Assembly: GCF_000496755.2 (NCBI RefSeq)
Contig: NZ_AYKS02000049.1
Location: 1 to 64,000 of the forward strand
Direction of reading: 5' to 3'
Length of the DNA: 64,000 nt
DNA from: Serratia sp. DD3
GTDB lineage: Bacteria; Pseudomonadota; Gammaproteobacteria; Enterobacterales; Enterobacteriaceae
Positions 1-15,123 of this stretch are shown here, piece by piece; positions within the stretch are counted from its first letter, which is position 1; every line of letters starts with the position of its first letter. The translations under genes and the position numbers were made by a program. Under the pieces are notes generated by a model that saw only the letters and a program-made list of their open reading frames with translations, was not told the origin of the DNA and made no database searches.

Positions 1-108
1 CCGCCGCTCGTCACCCAGGGAGCAAGCTCCCCTGTGCTACCGCTCGACTTGCATGTGTTAAGCCTGCCGCCAGCGTTCAATCTGAGCCATGATCAAACTC
101 TTCAATTA
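1..108 (-). rRNA. rrs: 16S ribosomal RNA, 5' end only (partial)
   Basis: The reverse complement of 1-108 carries the conserved bacterial 16S start: GAAGAGTTTGATCATGGCTC, then the GAACGCTGGCGGCAGGC and ACACATGCAAGTCGAGCGG blocks. The mature 5' end is placed at about 108 by alignment with the E. coli AAAUUGAAGAG start. The rest of the gene and operon lie left of the window. The first variable loop (GCACAGGGGAGCTTGCTCCC) is of the kind found in Serratia and relatives and unlike the usual Yersinia loop. The position downstream of hemG matches E. coli rrnA. Confidence 0.97.
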
Positions 109-305
109 AAAGCTTGATTTGCTAAGTTAATAGCGATGCTCAAAGATTACTGCATGAATTTTACTTACATGAGTCACTCTTTAAGACTTGATATTTTTTT
201 GTTGCCGAAGCAACTGGATATCGTCTTTGTGAGTGCCCACACAGATTGTCTGATAAATTGTTAAAGAGCGTGGTTACCAAAACTTCCTGGTAACGCGGGA
301 GGCAA
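109..305 (-). promoter_or_regulatory. rrn leader with boxA antitermination site
   Basis: This is the transcribed spacer between promoter P2 and mature 16S. On the minus strand GCTCTTTAACAA lies at about 258-269 and matches the boxA core (TGCTCTTTAACA) that loads the Nus antitermination complex on rRNA transcripts. The remainder should pair with sequence beyond the 16S 3' end to form the RNase III stem, which cannot be checked here. No coding sequence is seen. Confidence 0.85.
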
Positions 306-333
306 ATAATACGCTTTCCCGCTGAAGAGTCAA
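306..333 (-). promoter_or_regulatory. rrn promoter P2
   Basis: On the minus strand a -35 TTGACT (328-333) and a -10 TATTAT (306-311) are separated by 16 bp, followed by a short GC-rich stretch. This is the layout of enterobacterial rrn P2, about 115 bp downstream of P1. Confidence 0.82.
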
Positions 334-424
334 CCTTTTTCTCCACAAGAGACGGTGTTTTCACCGGGTTGCTTCTTCCTGCCTAGGCGACTTGTCAGCC
401 GTTGTTCCCGAGCAGTGGAGGCGC

Positions 425-452
425 ATTATAGGGAGTTCTCAGTTCACCGCAA
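425..452 (-). promoter_or_regulatory. rrn promoter P1 with GC-rich discriminator
   Basis: On the minus strand -35 TTGCGG (447-452) and a perfect -10 TATAAT (425-430) have 16-bp spacing. The -10 is followed by GCGCCTCCACTG, nearly identical to the E. coli rrn P1 discriminator that confers ppGpp and initiating-NTP control. Upstream sequence (453-510) is A/T-rich, as expected for an UP element, and reaches the hemG stop codon. Confidence 0.88.
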
Positions 453-520
453 CCCCTAAATTCAAAAAACATTTCAACCGCGTCTTTTTTCGGCAAAGCG
501 CGCTTTTATTCAGCTTTCTA

Positions 521-1054
521 TCACTTTTCATGCTGAATATGGCTGAATTCCTGGGTAAAACGATCAACTTGCTGCCAGTCGGTATATTCTACTTCTTTAC
601 TGGTATCCGTTTCCCCACCCGTGATTTTCATAATAAGACGAATCATCACTCGATCTAACCAGCGGTAACGCGGATAACGCAAAGCACCGGCAAACACCGC
701 GCACTGCTTAGGTTGCCACGGTGAGGAAAGCAAAAACTTGCGGGTATAGGCATTCGTTTGTGGTGACCGTTTCTCTGGCTTACGTGCTGTCAGATTAGTA
801 GCAAAGAATGCACTGGGTATGTGATTCAACTGCGTTGCATTGCGCTTAACAAACTTTTTCAGTGCCGGATGGAAACGCCCATAACGCACCGAAGCACCGA
901 TCAATATCTGTTGGTACTGCGTCAAATCAATATCGTCGGCCTGTTGCAGCGAGATAACGTCACAATTCAGCGTGTCCTGCAGTTTGTTAGCAATATAGAA
1001 AGCAATCGCTTGTGTTTGTCCATCACGGCTCGAATAAAGAATCAGTGCCTTCAT
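521..1054 (-). CDS. hemG: Protoporphyrinogen IX dehydrogenase (quinone), HemG
   Basis: A 177-residue flavodoxin-fold protein. The N-terminus [18 protein letters not shown] is the FMN phosphate-binding loop. HemG oxidises protoporphyrinogen IX to protoporphyrin IX, the next-to-last step of heme synthesis, passing electrons to menaquinone or ubiquinone at the inner membrane. The long insert before the last beta strand (about residues 115-150, basic and aromatic) is typical of HemG and separates it from ordinary flavodoxins. It lies 21 bp after trkH and just upstream of the rRNA operon, as in E. coli (trkH-hemG-rrsA). It is probably cotranscribed with trkH. Confidence 0.93.
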   Translation of the reverse strand: MKALILYSSRDGQTQAIAFYIANKLQDTLNCDVISLQQADDIDLTQYQQILIGASVRYGRFHPALKKFVKRNATQLNHIPSAFFATNLTARKPEKRSPQTNAYTRKFLLSSPWQPKQCAVFAGALRYPRYRWLDRVMIRLIMKITGGETDTSKEVEYTDWQQVDRFTQEFSHIQHEK

Positions 1055-1075
1055 GGCGATCCCCTTTGAATAATG

Positions 1076-2527
1076 TTAGTCACGCCAAAATGTCGGTGTG
1101 AAAAGAACCAGCAACGTAAAAACCTCTAAGCGGCCAAACAACATATTCAAAATCAAAATCCACTTTGAGGCTGGCGGCATAGTGGTAAAATTGTCAGCAA
1201 CGACACCCAGTCCAGGCCCTAGGTTGTTAAGGGTAGCAGTAACAGCAGCAAAAGCTGAGAACTCATCCACCCCCGTTGCAATAATAGCCAACATGCTAAC
1301 GATAAACACCAGCGCATAGGCCGAAAAGAACCCCCATATTGCTTCGAGGATACGTTCCGGCAACGCACGGTTACCTAACTTGATGGTATACACGGCATTC
1401 GGATGCACTAGCCGCTTCAGTTCGCGCGAGCCTTGTAGATATAACAATAAGATGCGGATCACTTTCAGTCCGCCCCCCGTTGACCCCGCACAACCCCCAA
1501 TAAATGAGGCACACAATAGCAATATTGGCAAAAACAGCGGCCATTGTGAAAAGCTATCGGTGGTGAAGCCTGCTGTACCTGCCATGGAAACCACTTGAAA
1601 GAATGCCTGATTAATAGTTTCCATGCCGGTTTTATAGACGCCATGCCACCACAATATAACAATGCACAGAAAAATCAGCGTGAACTGCACCGCAATATAC
1701 ATGCGGAACTCCAAATCTCGCCAATAGATTTTCAAGCTACGTCCAGTTAACAGCGCAAAATGCAGGCCGAAGTTGCAGCCAGATATTAATAGGAAGATAC
1801 CTATAATGGTATTAATGGTTGGGCTGGCGAAGTAGCCAATACTGGCATCGTGGGTAGAGAAACCACCAATTGCAATCGTCGAAAAGCTATGGCCGATGGC
1901 ATCAAACGCTGACATGCCCGCCGCCCACAAGGCAAGGGCACAAACAACGGTCAGTAATAGATAGATAAGCCATAAGGTTTTAGCGGTTTCAGCAATCCGT
2001 GGCCGCATCTTGTTGTCTTTCAGTGGGCCCGGCATTTCAGCACGATACAGTTGCATACCGCCAACCCCCAGAATAGGCAGTATGGCTACAGCCAGTACAA
2101 TAATCCCCATCCCCCCCAGCCACTGCAGCATTTGGCGATAAAACAGAATCGCCTTAGGCAAGGAATCCAACCCGACCAACGTTGTCGCTCCCGTTGTGGT
2201 TAAACCAGAGAAGGATTCAAAAAACGCATCAGTCAACGTTAAATTGGGGTATTCAGAAAATAGAAATGGCAATGCTCCAACGCTACCTAGCACGGTCCAG
2301 AACAACACCACTATCAGAAAACCTTCACGCTGCTTGAGTTCGTGTTTCTGTTTACGATTTGGCCACCAGAGAACCAAGCCAATCGTCACTGCAACCACAA
2401 AGGTCTGGCTGAAAGCACGTCCTGCACCATCTCGGTATATCAATGACACCAAGCCCGGAATGAACATCGTTCCGGAAAACAGAATAACCAAGAGTCCCAC
2501 GATACGGGTTATAGAGCGAAAATGCAT
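1076..2527 (-). CDS. trkH: Trk potassium transporter, membrane subunit TrkH
   Basis: A K+ channel-like subunit of the Trk system, working with cytoplasmic TrkA. The protein is 483 residues from the MHFRSITRIVGLL start, the E. coli length. It has repeated membrane-pore-membrane units with selectivity-filter-like motifs TTTGATT (about residue 110), IGGFSTHDAS (about 220), TAGFTTDSF and LNNLGPGLG. An in-frame ATG seven codons upstream exists at 2548. The downstream ATG is preferred because AAGGA lies about 10 nt upstream and the length matches the family. It lies between yigZ and hemG in the same direction. Confidence 0.93.
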   Translation of the reverse strand: MHFRSITRIVGLLVILFSGTMFIPGLVSLIYRDGAGRAFSQTFVVAVTIGLVLWWPNRKQKHELKQREGFLIVVLFWTVLGSVGALPFLFSEYPNLTLTDAFFESFSGLTTTGATTLVGLDSLPKAILFYRQMLQWLGGMGIIVLAVAILPILGVGGMQLYRAEMPGPLKDNKMRPRIAETAKTLWLIYLLLTVVCALALWAAGMSAFDAIGHSFSTIAIGGFSTHDASIGYFASPTINTIIGIFLLISGCNFGLHFALLTGRSLKIYWRDLEFRMYIAVQFTLIFLCIVILWWHGVYKTGMETINQAFFQVVSMAGTAGFTTDSFSQWPLFLPILLLCASFIGGCAGSTGGGLKVIRILLLYLQGSRELKRLVHPNAVYTIKLGNRALPERILEAIWGFFSAYALVFIVSMLAIIATGVDEFSAFAAVTATLNNLGPGLGVVADNFTTMPPASKWILILNMLFGRLEVFTLLVLFTPTFWRD

Positions 2528-2562
2528 TCCAGCACGATCCTTAACCATTTAGTTGACGGTAA

Positions 2563-3177
2563 CTATTGCGAGATAGGGATTAAGTGCAAACTTCCACGGC
2601 TAAGATCACGCAATTTATTCCCGAATGTCTCAGTGACTGTGGCTGGTAATGCTATATGTAGCACAACAGCAACACCATATTCCCCATGAATAATGTGTCC
2701 TTCACTGTGCTGAATAAGATTTTCAACCAATGCCAACTGGGCATAATCGCACTGCAAAGTATAGGCAATCTGTGGGATCTTGTAGCTGACAACCAGTTGT
2801 TTTAGTGCCTGTTGTACTCCACTGCCATAAGCTCTCACCAAGCCACCCGTACCTAATTTAACCCCACCGTAGTAGCGCACGACGACGGCGGTAATTTCAC
2901 CAATACCGCTCCCCATCAATTGAGCCAAGATAGGTTTACCCGCCGTACCAGAAGGTTCACCATCATCCGAAAAACCCAATTGCTGCGAATCATTGGGGGC
3001 ACCAGCAACAAAAGCCCAGCAGTGATGCCGGGCGGTGGGGTGTTCTGCACGAACCTGCTGGATGAAAGCTTTCGCTGCGTCTACCCCACAAGTTGGTGCC
3101 AGCAAGGTGATAAAGCGGCTCTTTTTTATCTCTTCACTGACGCTGATAGCCGCATCGGGGATCAAGTAAGGTTCCAT
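2563..3177 (-). CDS. yigZ: IMPACT-family protein YigZ
   Basis: A 204-residue protein of the YigZ/IMPACT (UPF0029) family. The conserved N-terminal domain reads EEIKKSRFIT, ARHHCWAFVAG, GFSDDGEPSGTAGKP and VVRYYGGVKLGTGGLVRAY. A smaller C-terminal ferredoxin-like domain follows. The precise function in bacteria is not settled; eukaryotic IMPACT relatives modulate translational control by Gcn2. Its start ATG overlaps the pepQ stop by one base (TGATG), so translation is probably coupled. A TTG one codon upstream is less likely. Confidence 0.9.
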   Translation of the reverse strand: MEPYLIPDAAISVSEEIKKSRFITLLAPTCGVDAAKAFIQQVRAEHPTARHHCWAFVAGAPNDSQQLGFSDDGEPSGTAGKPILAQLMGSGIGEITAVVVRYYGGVKLGTGGLVRAYGSGVQQALKQLVVSYKIPQIAYTLQCDYAQLALVENLIQHSEGHIIHGEYGVAVVLHIALPATVTETFGNKLRDLSRGSLHLIPISQ

Positions 3178-4508
3178 CAAGACAGATGAAGGTCTCGTGT
3201 CATATTCTCGATACGCTTGTCATGAATCACAATATTGTCCTCAATACGAATGCCACCAAAAGGTTTCAGGGCATCAATACGATCCCAAGCAAAATGTTTG
3301 CTAAATGCACCGTTACGCCATGGTGCCAACAGTGATTCAATAAAGTACAACCCGGGTTCGATAGTCAACACCATACCTGGCTGTAATACGCGCGTACAAC
3401 GCAAGAAAGGATGTTTAGCCGGTGCAGCGAGTTGAGTGCCCTCCTCATCTTGCATAAATCCCGCCACATCATGTACCTGCAACCCAAGTGGATGGCCTAA
3501 GCCATGTGGCAGGAACGGGCTGGTAATCTCTTGCTCTACCATGGCCTCTTCACTAAGACCATTCACCAGCTTATGGTTTTTCAGTAGTTTGGCAATTCGC
3601 TGATGCATCTGCAGATGATAGTCGGTATAGCGTACCCCGGCTTTCATAGTATCAATTAAAGCCAATTGTTCACTATTAAGGTCTTTCACCAATCTGGCGA
3701 AAGCATTATCACTCTGCCCAGCATAAGTACGAGTCAGATCGGCAGCATAGCCGTTATATTCAGCACCCGCATCAATCAGAAAGCTGCGTAACTCGGCAGG
3801 TGGCTGTTGCTCCAGTTTGGTGTAATGCAACACGGCGGCATGCTCATTGAGAGCCACTATATTATCGTAGGGTACGTCGGTATCACGGTGCCCTGTTGCC
3901 GTTAGATAAGCCTGATTTATATCAAACTCACTCAGACCAGATTGAAATGCCTCATAAGCCGCACGATGGCCTATGACCGCCATCTTCTGCGCTTCACGCA
4001 TACAGGCCAACTCATAAGCCGTTTTGCACGAACGATGAAAATCAAGGTAATTCAGCACTGCTTGTGGATTGATATTTTCCTCGGCAATACCCAGGGAAAG
4101 TGCGCGCTGTGGTGCATAACCGATATAGCCTACACGCCCGAGCTGTGGTGGCAGTTGGCTGTCGATGTCATCCGCCTTAACCAGCGGCAGTAATTCAACG
4201 GATTGGGTCCAGAAACTGTTCGGTAATGGCTCAACGCTATGCCAATAATCCACTGGGGAATAAAACCAAAGCTTGGGTTTGTTAACACCATCAACCCATA
4301 ACCAACAATTCGGTACGGAAGTCACTGGCACCCAGGCTTTGAAGTGGGCGTTCACTTTAAACGGATAATATTGGTCATCCAGAAATACCCGTTGTAGTTC
4401 CCCGGAATGAATCAGCAATGCATCCAGCTTGTTACGTGCTAATACCTCACAAGCCCGTTTTTGCAGTGCTACCAGGTGGTCGTTATACAAAGCAGCCAGT
4501 GTTTCCAT
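3177..4508 (-). CDS. pepQ: Xaa-Pro dipeptidase PepQ (prolidase)
   Basis: A 443-residue M24B metallopeptidase, the same length as E. coli PepQ. It cleaves dipeptides with C-terminal proline and, as a side activity, organophosphates. The pita-bread catalytic domain shows the expected metal ligands: Asp in [12 protein letters not shown] and ADLTRTYAG, His in [15 protein letters not shown], and Glu in TIEPGLYF and GIRIEDN. It is the first gene of the minus-strand run pepQ-yigZ-trkH-hemG and is divergent from fadB. Confidence 0.95.
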   Translation of the reverse strand: METLAALYNDHLVALQKRACEVLARNKLDALLIHSGELQRVFLDDQYYPFKVNAHFKAWVPVTSVPNCWLWVDGVNKPKLWFYSPVDYWHSVEPLPNSFWTQSVELLPLVKADDIDSQLPPQLGRVGYIGYAPQRALSLGIAEENINPQAVLNYLDFHRSCKTAYELACMREAQKMAVIGHRAAYEAFQSGLSEFDINQAYLTATGHRDTDVPYDNIVALNEHAAVLHYTKLEQQPPAELRSFLIDAGAEYNGYAADLTRTYAGQSDNAFARLVKDLNSEQLALIDTMKAGVRYTDYHLQMHQRIAKLLKNHKLVNGLSEEAMVEQEITSPFLPHGLGHPLGLQVHDVAGFMQDEEGTQLAAPAKHPFLRCTRVLQPGMVLTIEPGLYFIESLLAPWRNGAFSKHFAWDRIDALKPFGGIRIEDNIVIHDKRIENMTRDLHLS

Positions 4509-4836
4509 TGCAATACCTTTATCCCCTCAGAACGGAAGAGAGCATCTTAACATACTGATCCTGTGCGCCAACCCCATCACCTTGTGCCTATGGTATGTTC
4601 ACCAAACCACCATCACCCTGTGACATAAGGCAATGAAAACCGCTCCGAAACCAACACAATTTCCAATGGCATTGCTTGCATAACCATAAAAAACACCATA
4701 TATCAGTGAATTATACATTTTTCCTGTGATCGGGTTTGCAAATATCCACTCTGTAATTTGCATATTTTTAACATAAAAACCACACTTCTTATCATCTGGT
4801 CGTACCAGATAACACCTGCAGACTCAGGAGACAGAC
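4509..4836. promoter_or_regulatory. Divergent pepQ / fadBA promoter region
   Basis: This 328-bp noncoding gap separates divergent pepQ and fadB. The fadB-proximal part (about 4640-4800) is AT-rich and probably holds the fadBA promoter. It contains the FadR operator listed separately. No further motif could be assigned with confidence. Confidence 0.6.
4794..4810. promoter_or_regulatory. FadR operator of fadBA
   Basis: ATCTGGTCGTACCAGAT has perfect 7-bp inverted arms. Read on the minus strand it is ATCTGGTACGACCAGAT, which as I recall it is the E. coli fadB FadR operator. It lies 27-43 bp before the fadB ATG, so FadR without acyl-CoA should repress fadBA. Confidence 0.85.
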
Positions 4837-8203
<3,367 letters not shown>

Positions 8204-8242
8204 GAGGAGCCCCAAGCGGGCATCTTGACGGTTTGCTTACCT

Positions 8243-8267
8243 TCCCCGCTGGTCAGCGGGGATTTTT
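8243..8267 (+). terminator. Intrinsic terminator after fadBA
   Basis: A CCCCGCT/AGCGGGG stem with a 4-base loop is followed by ATTTTTC, 40 bp after the fadA stop. Confidence 0.85.
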
Positions 8268-8292
8268 CAGCCTGCCGTTTGAATGGTGCCGG

Positions 8293-8421
8293 GTATATAC
8301 CCAAGTTTATTCAAGTTGCAGGTAGGCGGCAACTGAGTGAGTCCCCAGGAGCTTACTCAAGTAAGTGACTGGGGTGAGTGAAAGCAGCCAACAACCCTGC
8401 AGTTTGAATGGTGCCGGGTAT
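8293..8421. repeat. ERIC element, complete copy
   Basis: The central part GTCCCCAGGAGCTTACTCAA / AAGTAAGTGACTGGGGTGAG matches the ERIC core. The ends are TATACCCAAGTTTATTCAAG and GTTTGAATGGTGCCGGGTATA, which are inverted copies of one another in part. It fills the gap between convergent fadA and fre and touches the fre stop codon. A second copy of the right-hand end (GTTTGAATGGTGCCGGGTATA) occurs just outside at 8276-8296, so the locus looks like an insertion into, or a deletion within, an older copy. Confidence 0.92.
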
Positions 8422-8422
8422 A

Positions 8423-9124
8423 TTAGATAAACGAAAAAGCATCACCATACATATGCGCTTCCAATGCACCACGTTCAGCGCAAAAAAGCTCACGGGCGAT
8501 TTTCGCCATCTCAAAACGACCTGCGATATAGATGTCATGCTCCGCTAATGAACCAAAATCCTGCATGACAGCACTTAATACGGTACCACTGCGACCATGC
8601 CAGCCAGCATCTGACTGCTCGACCACCGGAATCACCTTCAGGTTCGGGTACTGTTGCGCGAGCGCTTCCAACTCACTCAGATCATAAAGATGCTTCAGCT
8701 CACGCCCTCCCCAATAAATGGAGATATCACGGTCAGGTTGCTGTTCAAGGGCGGTCAGTAGAATGGAGCGCACATAAGAGAATCCGGTGCCACCAGCAAT
8801 CAGCACCAACGGGCGTTGACTCTCTTCACGCAACCAGGCATCACCATGGGGCATATCAACCGTAATCGCTTGCTCTTTCAGCACCCGGTCCATGACCGCC
8901 ATCGCATACAAATTAAGCTCTGAAGCACCAATGTGCAGCTCAATATACTCTTGTTGCTGCGGAGTAGAGGCTACAGAGAACGGACGTTTGTCACGCTCGT
9001 CCATCACAACCATCAAGTATTGCCCGGCTTTGAACGAAAACGGGGTTTCTGGTACTAAACGTACCCGGTACACGGTATCAGTAATGGCCTCGACGGAGGT
9101 CACTTTGCAGTTCAATATTGTCAT
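8423..9124 (-). CDS. fre: NAD(P)H-flavin reductase Fre
   Basis: A 233-residue enzyme of the ferredoxin-NADP reductase fold that supplies free reduced flavin. The start [20 protein letters not shown] aligns with E. coli Fre. RPFSVASTP is the flavin-binding RxxS motif and [16 protein letters not shown] the nucleotide-binding motif; the C-terminus GDAFSFI is conserved. A longer open frame continues upstream to 9352 inside ubiD, but the ATG at 9124 gives the family length. It lies 49 bp after ubiD. Confidence 0.95.
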   Translation of the reverse strand: MTILNCKVTSVEAITDTVYRVRLVPETPFSFKAGQYLMVVMDERDKRPFSVASTPQQQEYIELHIGASELNLYAMAVMDRVLKEQAITVDMPHGDAWLREESQRPLVLIAGGTGFSYVRSILLTALEQQPDRDISIYWGGRELKHLYDLSELEALAQQYPNLKVIPVVEQSDAGWHGRSGTVLSAVMQDFGSLAEHDIYIAGRFEMAKIARELFCAERGALEAHMYGDAFSFI

Positions 9125-9173
9125 GAGTTCCCTCTGTGGGTCATCAATACCAGACAGCGAACAGAGCCTAATG

Positions 9174-10661
9174 CTAAAGCGTCGGTTCGTTGTCACTGAA
9201 TATGGCAAGCTCATCCCAGATTTCATCAATGCGCGCACGCACTTTATCATCCATCTGAATCGGACGGCCCCACTCACGCTGAGTTTCTCCCGGCCATTTA
9301 TTGGTGGCATCCAGGCCCATTTTCGACCCCAGGCCGGAAACCGGCGAGGCAAAATCCAGATAATCGATCGGTGTATTCTCTAGCAATACCGTATCTCTTG
9401 CAGGATCCATCCTCGTGGTGATCGCCCAAATCACATCATTCCAATCACGAGCATTCACGTCATCGTCACATACAATAACAAACTTGGTGTACATAAACTG
9501 ACGCAGGAACGACCATACTCCCATCATGACGCGTTTAGCATGCCCGGCGTACTGTTTTTTGATGGTGACCACCGCCAAGCGATAGGAACAACCCTCCGGC
9601 GGCAGGTAAAAATCAACAATCTCCGGAAACTGTTTTTGCAGTATCGGCACAAACACTTCATTCAAGGCGACACCCATCACTGCGGGCTCATCCGGTGGGC
9701 GGCCGGTATAAGTTGAATGATAAATAGCATTACGCCGCTGGGTTATATGAGTCACGGTCAATACCGGGAAGTGATCGACTTCGTTATAGTAACCAGTATG
9801 GTCACCATAAGGGCCTTCTGCCGCCATTTCCCCCGGCTCGATATAACCTTCCAGCACAATTTCCGCACTGGCCGGGACTTCGAGATCATTGGAAAGGCAT
9901 TTGACCACTTCAGTCCGGTTACCGCGCAGTAAACCAGCGAACGCATATTCAGACAGATTATCTGGCACCGGTGTCACCGCCCCAAGAATCGTGGCGGGGT
10001 CAGCCCCCAGAGCAACCGCAACGGGGAAACGCTCCCCCGGGTGCGCTTGGCACCACTCCTGATAATCCAGTGCACCACCACGGTGGGAGAGCCAGCGCAT
10101 AATCAGCTTATTCTTGCCTAGTACCTGCTGACGATAGATGCCCAGATTCTGGCGCTCTTTGTGCGGCCCACGCGTTACCGTCAGCCCCCAGGTGACCAAA
10201 GGTGCGACGTCTTCCGGCCAACAATGCATCACGGGAATACGGGCAAGATCAACTTCTTCACCCTGCCAAACCTGCTCCTGGCACGGGGCAGAACCCAGTA
10301 CCTTGGTGGGCATATTCAACACTTGCTTGTATTTCGGCACTTTCTCGTAGAAGTCACGGAAACCTTTCGGTGGTTCTGGCTCTTTGAGAAACGCCAATAA
10401 CTGGCCCACTTCACGCAGTGCGCTGACGTCTTCCTGTCCCATCCCCATCGCAACCCGCTTTGGCGTACCAAATAGGTTGCACAATACTGGCATGTCGTAA
10501 CCCTTCGGATTTTCAAACAACAATGCCGGGCCGCCCGCACGCAACGTGCGGTCAGCAATTTCTGTCATTTCCAGATAGGGATCAATCGGCTGGCTAATGC
10601 GTTTTAGCTCCCCTCTCTTTTCCAGCAATGAGAGGAAGTCGCGTAAATCTCGGTATTTCAT
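9174..10661 (-). CDS. ubiD: 4-hydroxy-3-polyprenylbenzoate decarboxylase UbiD
   Basis: A 495-residue prenyl-FMN-dependent decarboxylase of ubiquinone synthesis. Family motifs are strong: [62 protein letters not shown] and [19 protein letters not shown]. The [13 protein letters not shown] start fits the family; an alternative ATG at 10676 would add MIKFS. Neither has a strong ribosome site. The gene is upstream of fre in the same direction, as in E. coli. Confidence 0.95.
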   Translation of the reverse strand: MKYRDLRDFLSLLEKRGELKRISQPIDPYLEMTEIADRTLRAGGPALLFENPKGYDMPVLCNLFGTPKRVAMGMGQEDVSALREVGQLLAFLKEPEPPKGFRDFYEKVPKYKQVLNMPTKVLGSAPCQEQVWQGEEVDLARIPVMHCWPEDVAPLVTWGLTVTRGPHKERQNLGIYRQQVLGKNKLIMRWLSHRGGALDYQEWCQAHPGERFPVAVALGADPATILGAVTPVPDNLSEYAFAGLLRGNRTEVVKCLSNDLEVPASAEIVLEGYIEPGEMAAEGPYGDHTGYYNEVDHFPVLTVTHITQRRNAIYHSTYTGRPPDEPAVMGVALNEVFVPILQKQFPEIVDFYLPPEGCSYRLAVVTIKKQYAGHAKRVMMGVWSFLRQFMYTKFVIVCDDDVNARDWNDVIWAITTRMDPARDTVLLENTPIDYLDFASPVSGLGSKMGLDATNKWPGETQREWGRPIQMDDKVRARIDEIWDELAIFSDNEPTL

Positions 10662-10748
10662 GCTGAACTTTATCATGACCTGTGAGATAGGCATTATAAG
10701 GCCTCTTCTCAGTTACTGCTGCAATTTTGTTAAACAAAAGTCAACATG

Positions 10749-11474
10749 TTAGTAGCAGGTGAATGGCACCAAGGATCGCAAGGCCGAGGTATCGACATAT
10801 TCCTGCGTTTCTACCCCGTGACGGAAGACTTTGAAACCCTGCTCTCTGGCACTGAAATAATGCAAATCGTTACCACAAACCTGTAATAGGCTCCCTTCGC
10901 GCAGCGCTATCACCGACTCACTGGGGTTAATCGCACAAAACTCTGCCAGACGCTCATCTCGCGTCTCACCCAAATGGCCGCTGATATGGGCATCAATATA
11001 GTGTGGGTTAATCTGTACCGGGAACAACCCCAACGCCGGTAAAACCACACTGTTGCGCACCGGCATATCGTTGGTGGTACGGATGCTCGGCGTCGCCACG
11101 TTACAACCCGCACTCCAACCCACATAAGGGACATGGCGTTCACGCACCGCTCGTTGGATTGGCACAATCAAACCATTTTCATGCAGCATCTGGTTGAGTA
11201 TCCAGGTATTTCCCCCACTAACCAGAATACATTCAGCCTGGGCTATCGCCTCTGCTGGTGACTCAGCGTGATTAATGTTATCCACTTTGATACCCAGCGT
11301 ATTGGCCAACTCTTGAGCACGCTGATGTTGGTCACCACGGACCATGGCATAAGGAATAAATACCGCAGAAGTGATATGACGGCGAGCAATCATTGCCAAC
11401 AGTTGGTTTTTGGCATAACCGAGCAACTCCGCTTCAGCGGAAAGTTTGCCATTACTCAGCAAAAAAAGTTCCAT
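10749..11474 (-). CDS. pepE: Dipeptidase E-like peptidase (S51 family), PepE
   Basis: A 241-residue S51 peptidase resembling alpha-aspartyl dipeptidase PepE. The nucleophile elbow is VGWSAGCNVATPSIRTTNDM with the catalytic Ser in GWSAG. SGGNTWILNQML and LFPVQINPHYIDA are also conserved, the latter holding the candidate His. The ATG at 11474 is chosen because GAGAGGG lies 5-10 nt upstream and the N-terminus MELFLLSNGKLS matches Salmonella PepE (MELLLLSN). The sequence is fairly divergent, so substrate specificity is uncertain. It is absent from this position in E. coli. Confidence 0.85.
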   Translation of the reverse strand: MELFLLSNGKLSAEAELLGYAKNQLLAMIARRHITSAVFIPYAMVRGDQHQRAQELANTLGIKVDNINHAESPAEAIAQAECILVSGGNTWILNQMLHENGLIVPIQRAVRERHVPYVGWSAGCNVATPSIRTTNDMPVRNSVVLPALGLFPVQINPHYIDAHISGHLGETRDERLAEFCAINPSESVIALREGSLLQVCGNDLHYFSAREQGFKVFRHGVETQEYVDTSALRSLVPFTCY

Positions 11475-11880
11475 ATTCCCTCTCGATTCAAGAACGCTAA
11501 TAACGTCACATTGGGCATCGGGTACGCTTGCCATACGGTGACAACCACAAATTTAAAGCCTAGAGTTATACCTGAACTGAGCAAACAAATATGTGACTTT
11601 CCGCTGACTCCCCCATAAACTTGTTATCCCCACCGTCGTTCAAGCGACGACTATACTGTAGATATTGCCCTTACATCATGAAAGAAAAAAACGAAAAAAT
11701 TCATCGATATCAAAGAGAAAAACCACACGATTGGGATCACTGTTTAAATCCGCTTATTTTTTCACCTACAAATCAGGTGAAATAAGGAGTTATCTGAATT
11801 TTCATCCGACCCTCAGGTTATTTAGGTATCCCGAGTGGATTTTGGTATGCTTAGCCGTTGGCAGAAAGGCGTGTGAAACT
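11475..11880. promoter_or_regulatory. Divergent pepE / rfaH intergenic region
   Basis: A 406-bp noncoding gap. A possible rfaH -10 (TATACT, 11652-11657) follows a small inverted repeat CGTCG-TTCAAG-CGACG (11634-11649). An open frame runs upstream of and into rfaH from 11665, but it has no family support. No other feature can be named. Confidence 0.45.
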
Positions 11881-12369
11881 ATGAAATCTTGGTATTTACT
11901 TTATTGTAAACGCGGCCAATTGTTACGGGCGCAGGAACATCTGGTACGACAACTCGTTGGCTGCTTTAGCCCGATTATCAAGTTGGAGAAAATTATTCGC
12001 GGCAAACGTACTGTTGTCAGCGAACCGTTATTTCCCAATTATCTGTTTGTGGAGTTCGATCCGGAAATCATTCACACCACCACCATCAGCGCCACCCGTG
12101 GCGTCAGCCATTTTGTGCGTTTTGGTGCCTTACCCGTTCAGATACCCGTGCAAGTGGTCGAGGAACTACAAGCATATAGTGGCGAACACTTTATTGACCC
12201 GCAGACACCACAGCCAGGCGACGCAGTGGTGATTACCAATGGTATGTTTGAGGGCCTATACGCCATTTATAGTGAACCCGATGGTGAGGCGCGCTCCATG
12301 CTGCTACTGAATCTGGTCAATAAGCAAATTAACCAGAGTATTGATAACCGGCAATTTCAAAAATTATAA
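11881..12369 (+). CDS. rfaH: Transcription antiterminator RfaH
   Basis: A 162-residue NusG paralogue, the same length as E. coli RfaH. The NGN domain [20 protein letters not shown] and [15 protein letters not shown] is followed by the C-terminal KOW domain ending in [18 protein letters not shown]. RfaH is recruited at ops sites in the leaders of LPS, capsule and toxin operons, suppresses pausing and Rho, and links transcription to translation by refolding its KOW domain. It stands alone, transcribed opposite to hemB and pepE. Confidence 0.96.
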   Translation: MKSWYLLYCKRGQLLRAQEHLVRQLVGCFSPIIKLEKIIRGKRTVVSEPLFPNYLFVEFDPEIIHTTTISATRGVSHFVRFGALPVQIPVQVVEELQAYSGEHFIDPQTPQPGDAVVITNGMFEGLYAIYSEPDGEARSMLLLNLVNKQINQSIDNRQFQKL

Positions 12370-12396
12370 CGTTTCAAAAGCTATAACGTTTCAAAA
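12365..12396. repeat. Short tandem direct repeat at the rfaH stop
   Basis: TATAACGTTTCAAAA occurs twice with a 17-bp period (12365-12379 and 12382-12396). The rfaH TAA stop lies inside the first copy. It probably arose by local duplication. Confidence 0.8.
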
Positions 12397-12490
12397 ACAC
12401 TAACGCCTTCAAGCAAGAAAACCTCACCGGCGCCATCCACCCGGTTGCGGATGAATGACGGCCGAGATATTCCCTGCTTAACGTTAACGA

Positions 12491-14310
<1,820 letters not shown>

Positions 14311-14352
14311 GATTTTTCCAAAGCAAAACCGCCCATCAGGGCGGCTCAGAAA

Positions 14353-15120
14353 TCAGGCTGCTGGCGGTTCTTCGCCTTCATCTTCTTCTGCGGGTTTACG
14401 CCCTTTCCCGACATAAAAGCGGGCACAGAACACACCAACCTCAAATAGCAGATACATTGGGATAGCCAGCAAGGTTTGCGAAAACACATCCGGTGGCGTC
14501 AATAGCATACCAACGACGAAAGCACCGACCAGCACATACGGCCGTTTTTTTCTCAGGTCTTCAGGTGTGGTCACGCCACTCCAACACAGCAGAATAATCG
14601 CCACCGGCACTTCAAAGGCGATGCCAAAGGCCATAAACAGCGCCATGACAAAACTAAGGTAATTACTGATATCCGTGGCAATCAAAACGCCAGCGGGAGC
14701 GGTCTTGGCAAAGAAGCCAAACGCCAGCGGGAAGACGATAAAATAGGCGAATGCCATTCCCAAATAAAATAACAAGCTGCTGGATACCAATAACGGCATC
14801 ATCATACGACGTTCATGCTGATACAAGGCAGGGGCAATAAACGCCCAGACCTGATACAGAATGATTGGCGCGGCGATAATAACCGAAACCATCATCGTCA
14901 ACTTGATTGGGGTAAAAAACGGTGATGCCACATCAGTGGCGATCATACTCGCCCCAGCAGGCAGTTGCTTAATCAGGGGGGCAGACACCAACTGATAAAT
15001 GTCGTTGGCAAAAAACACCAACACCAGAAAGACCACCAAAACGCTGATGATCGTATTCAACAATCGCTTACGCAGTTCGATCAAATGACTGATCAACGGT
15101 TGAGTATCTTCAACGGCCAT
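14353..15120 (-). CDS. tatC: Sec-independent protein translocase subunit TatC
   Basis: A 255-residue inner-membrane protein with six hydrophobic segments. It begins [21 protein letters not shown], the conserved cytoplasmic N-terminus that binds twin-arginine signal peptides. [15 protein letters not shown] and [11 protein letters not shown] are family motifs. It forms the receptor complex with TatB and lies 3 bp after tatB. Confidence 0.97.
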   Translation of the reverse strand: MAVEDTQPLISHLIELRKRLLNTIISVLVVFLVLVFFANDIYQLVSAPLIKQLPAGASMIATDVASPFFTPIKLTMMVSVIIAAPIILYQVWAFIAPALYQHERRMMMPLLVSSSLLFYLGMAFAYFIVFPLAFGFFAKTAPAGVLIATDISNYLSFVMALFMAFGIAFEVPVAIILLCWSGVTTPEDLRKKRPYVLVGAFVVGMLLTPPDVFSQTLLAIPMYLLFEVGVFCARFYVGKGRKPAEEDEGEEPPAA

Positions 15121-15123
15121 GTT

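Noticed and set aside
392..658. 88-residue frame across the rrn promoter and hemG 3' end
   Set aside because: It overlaps rrn P1 and hemG on the other strand and has no similarity to known proteins.
8293..8421. Insertion sequence between fadA and fre
   Set aside because: No transposase frame; the length and core match an ERIC element.
11665..11880. In-frame 72-residue extension of RfaH
   Set aside because: The family starts at [13 protein letters not shown] and the extension is basic, low-complexity sequence from the promoter region.
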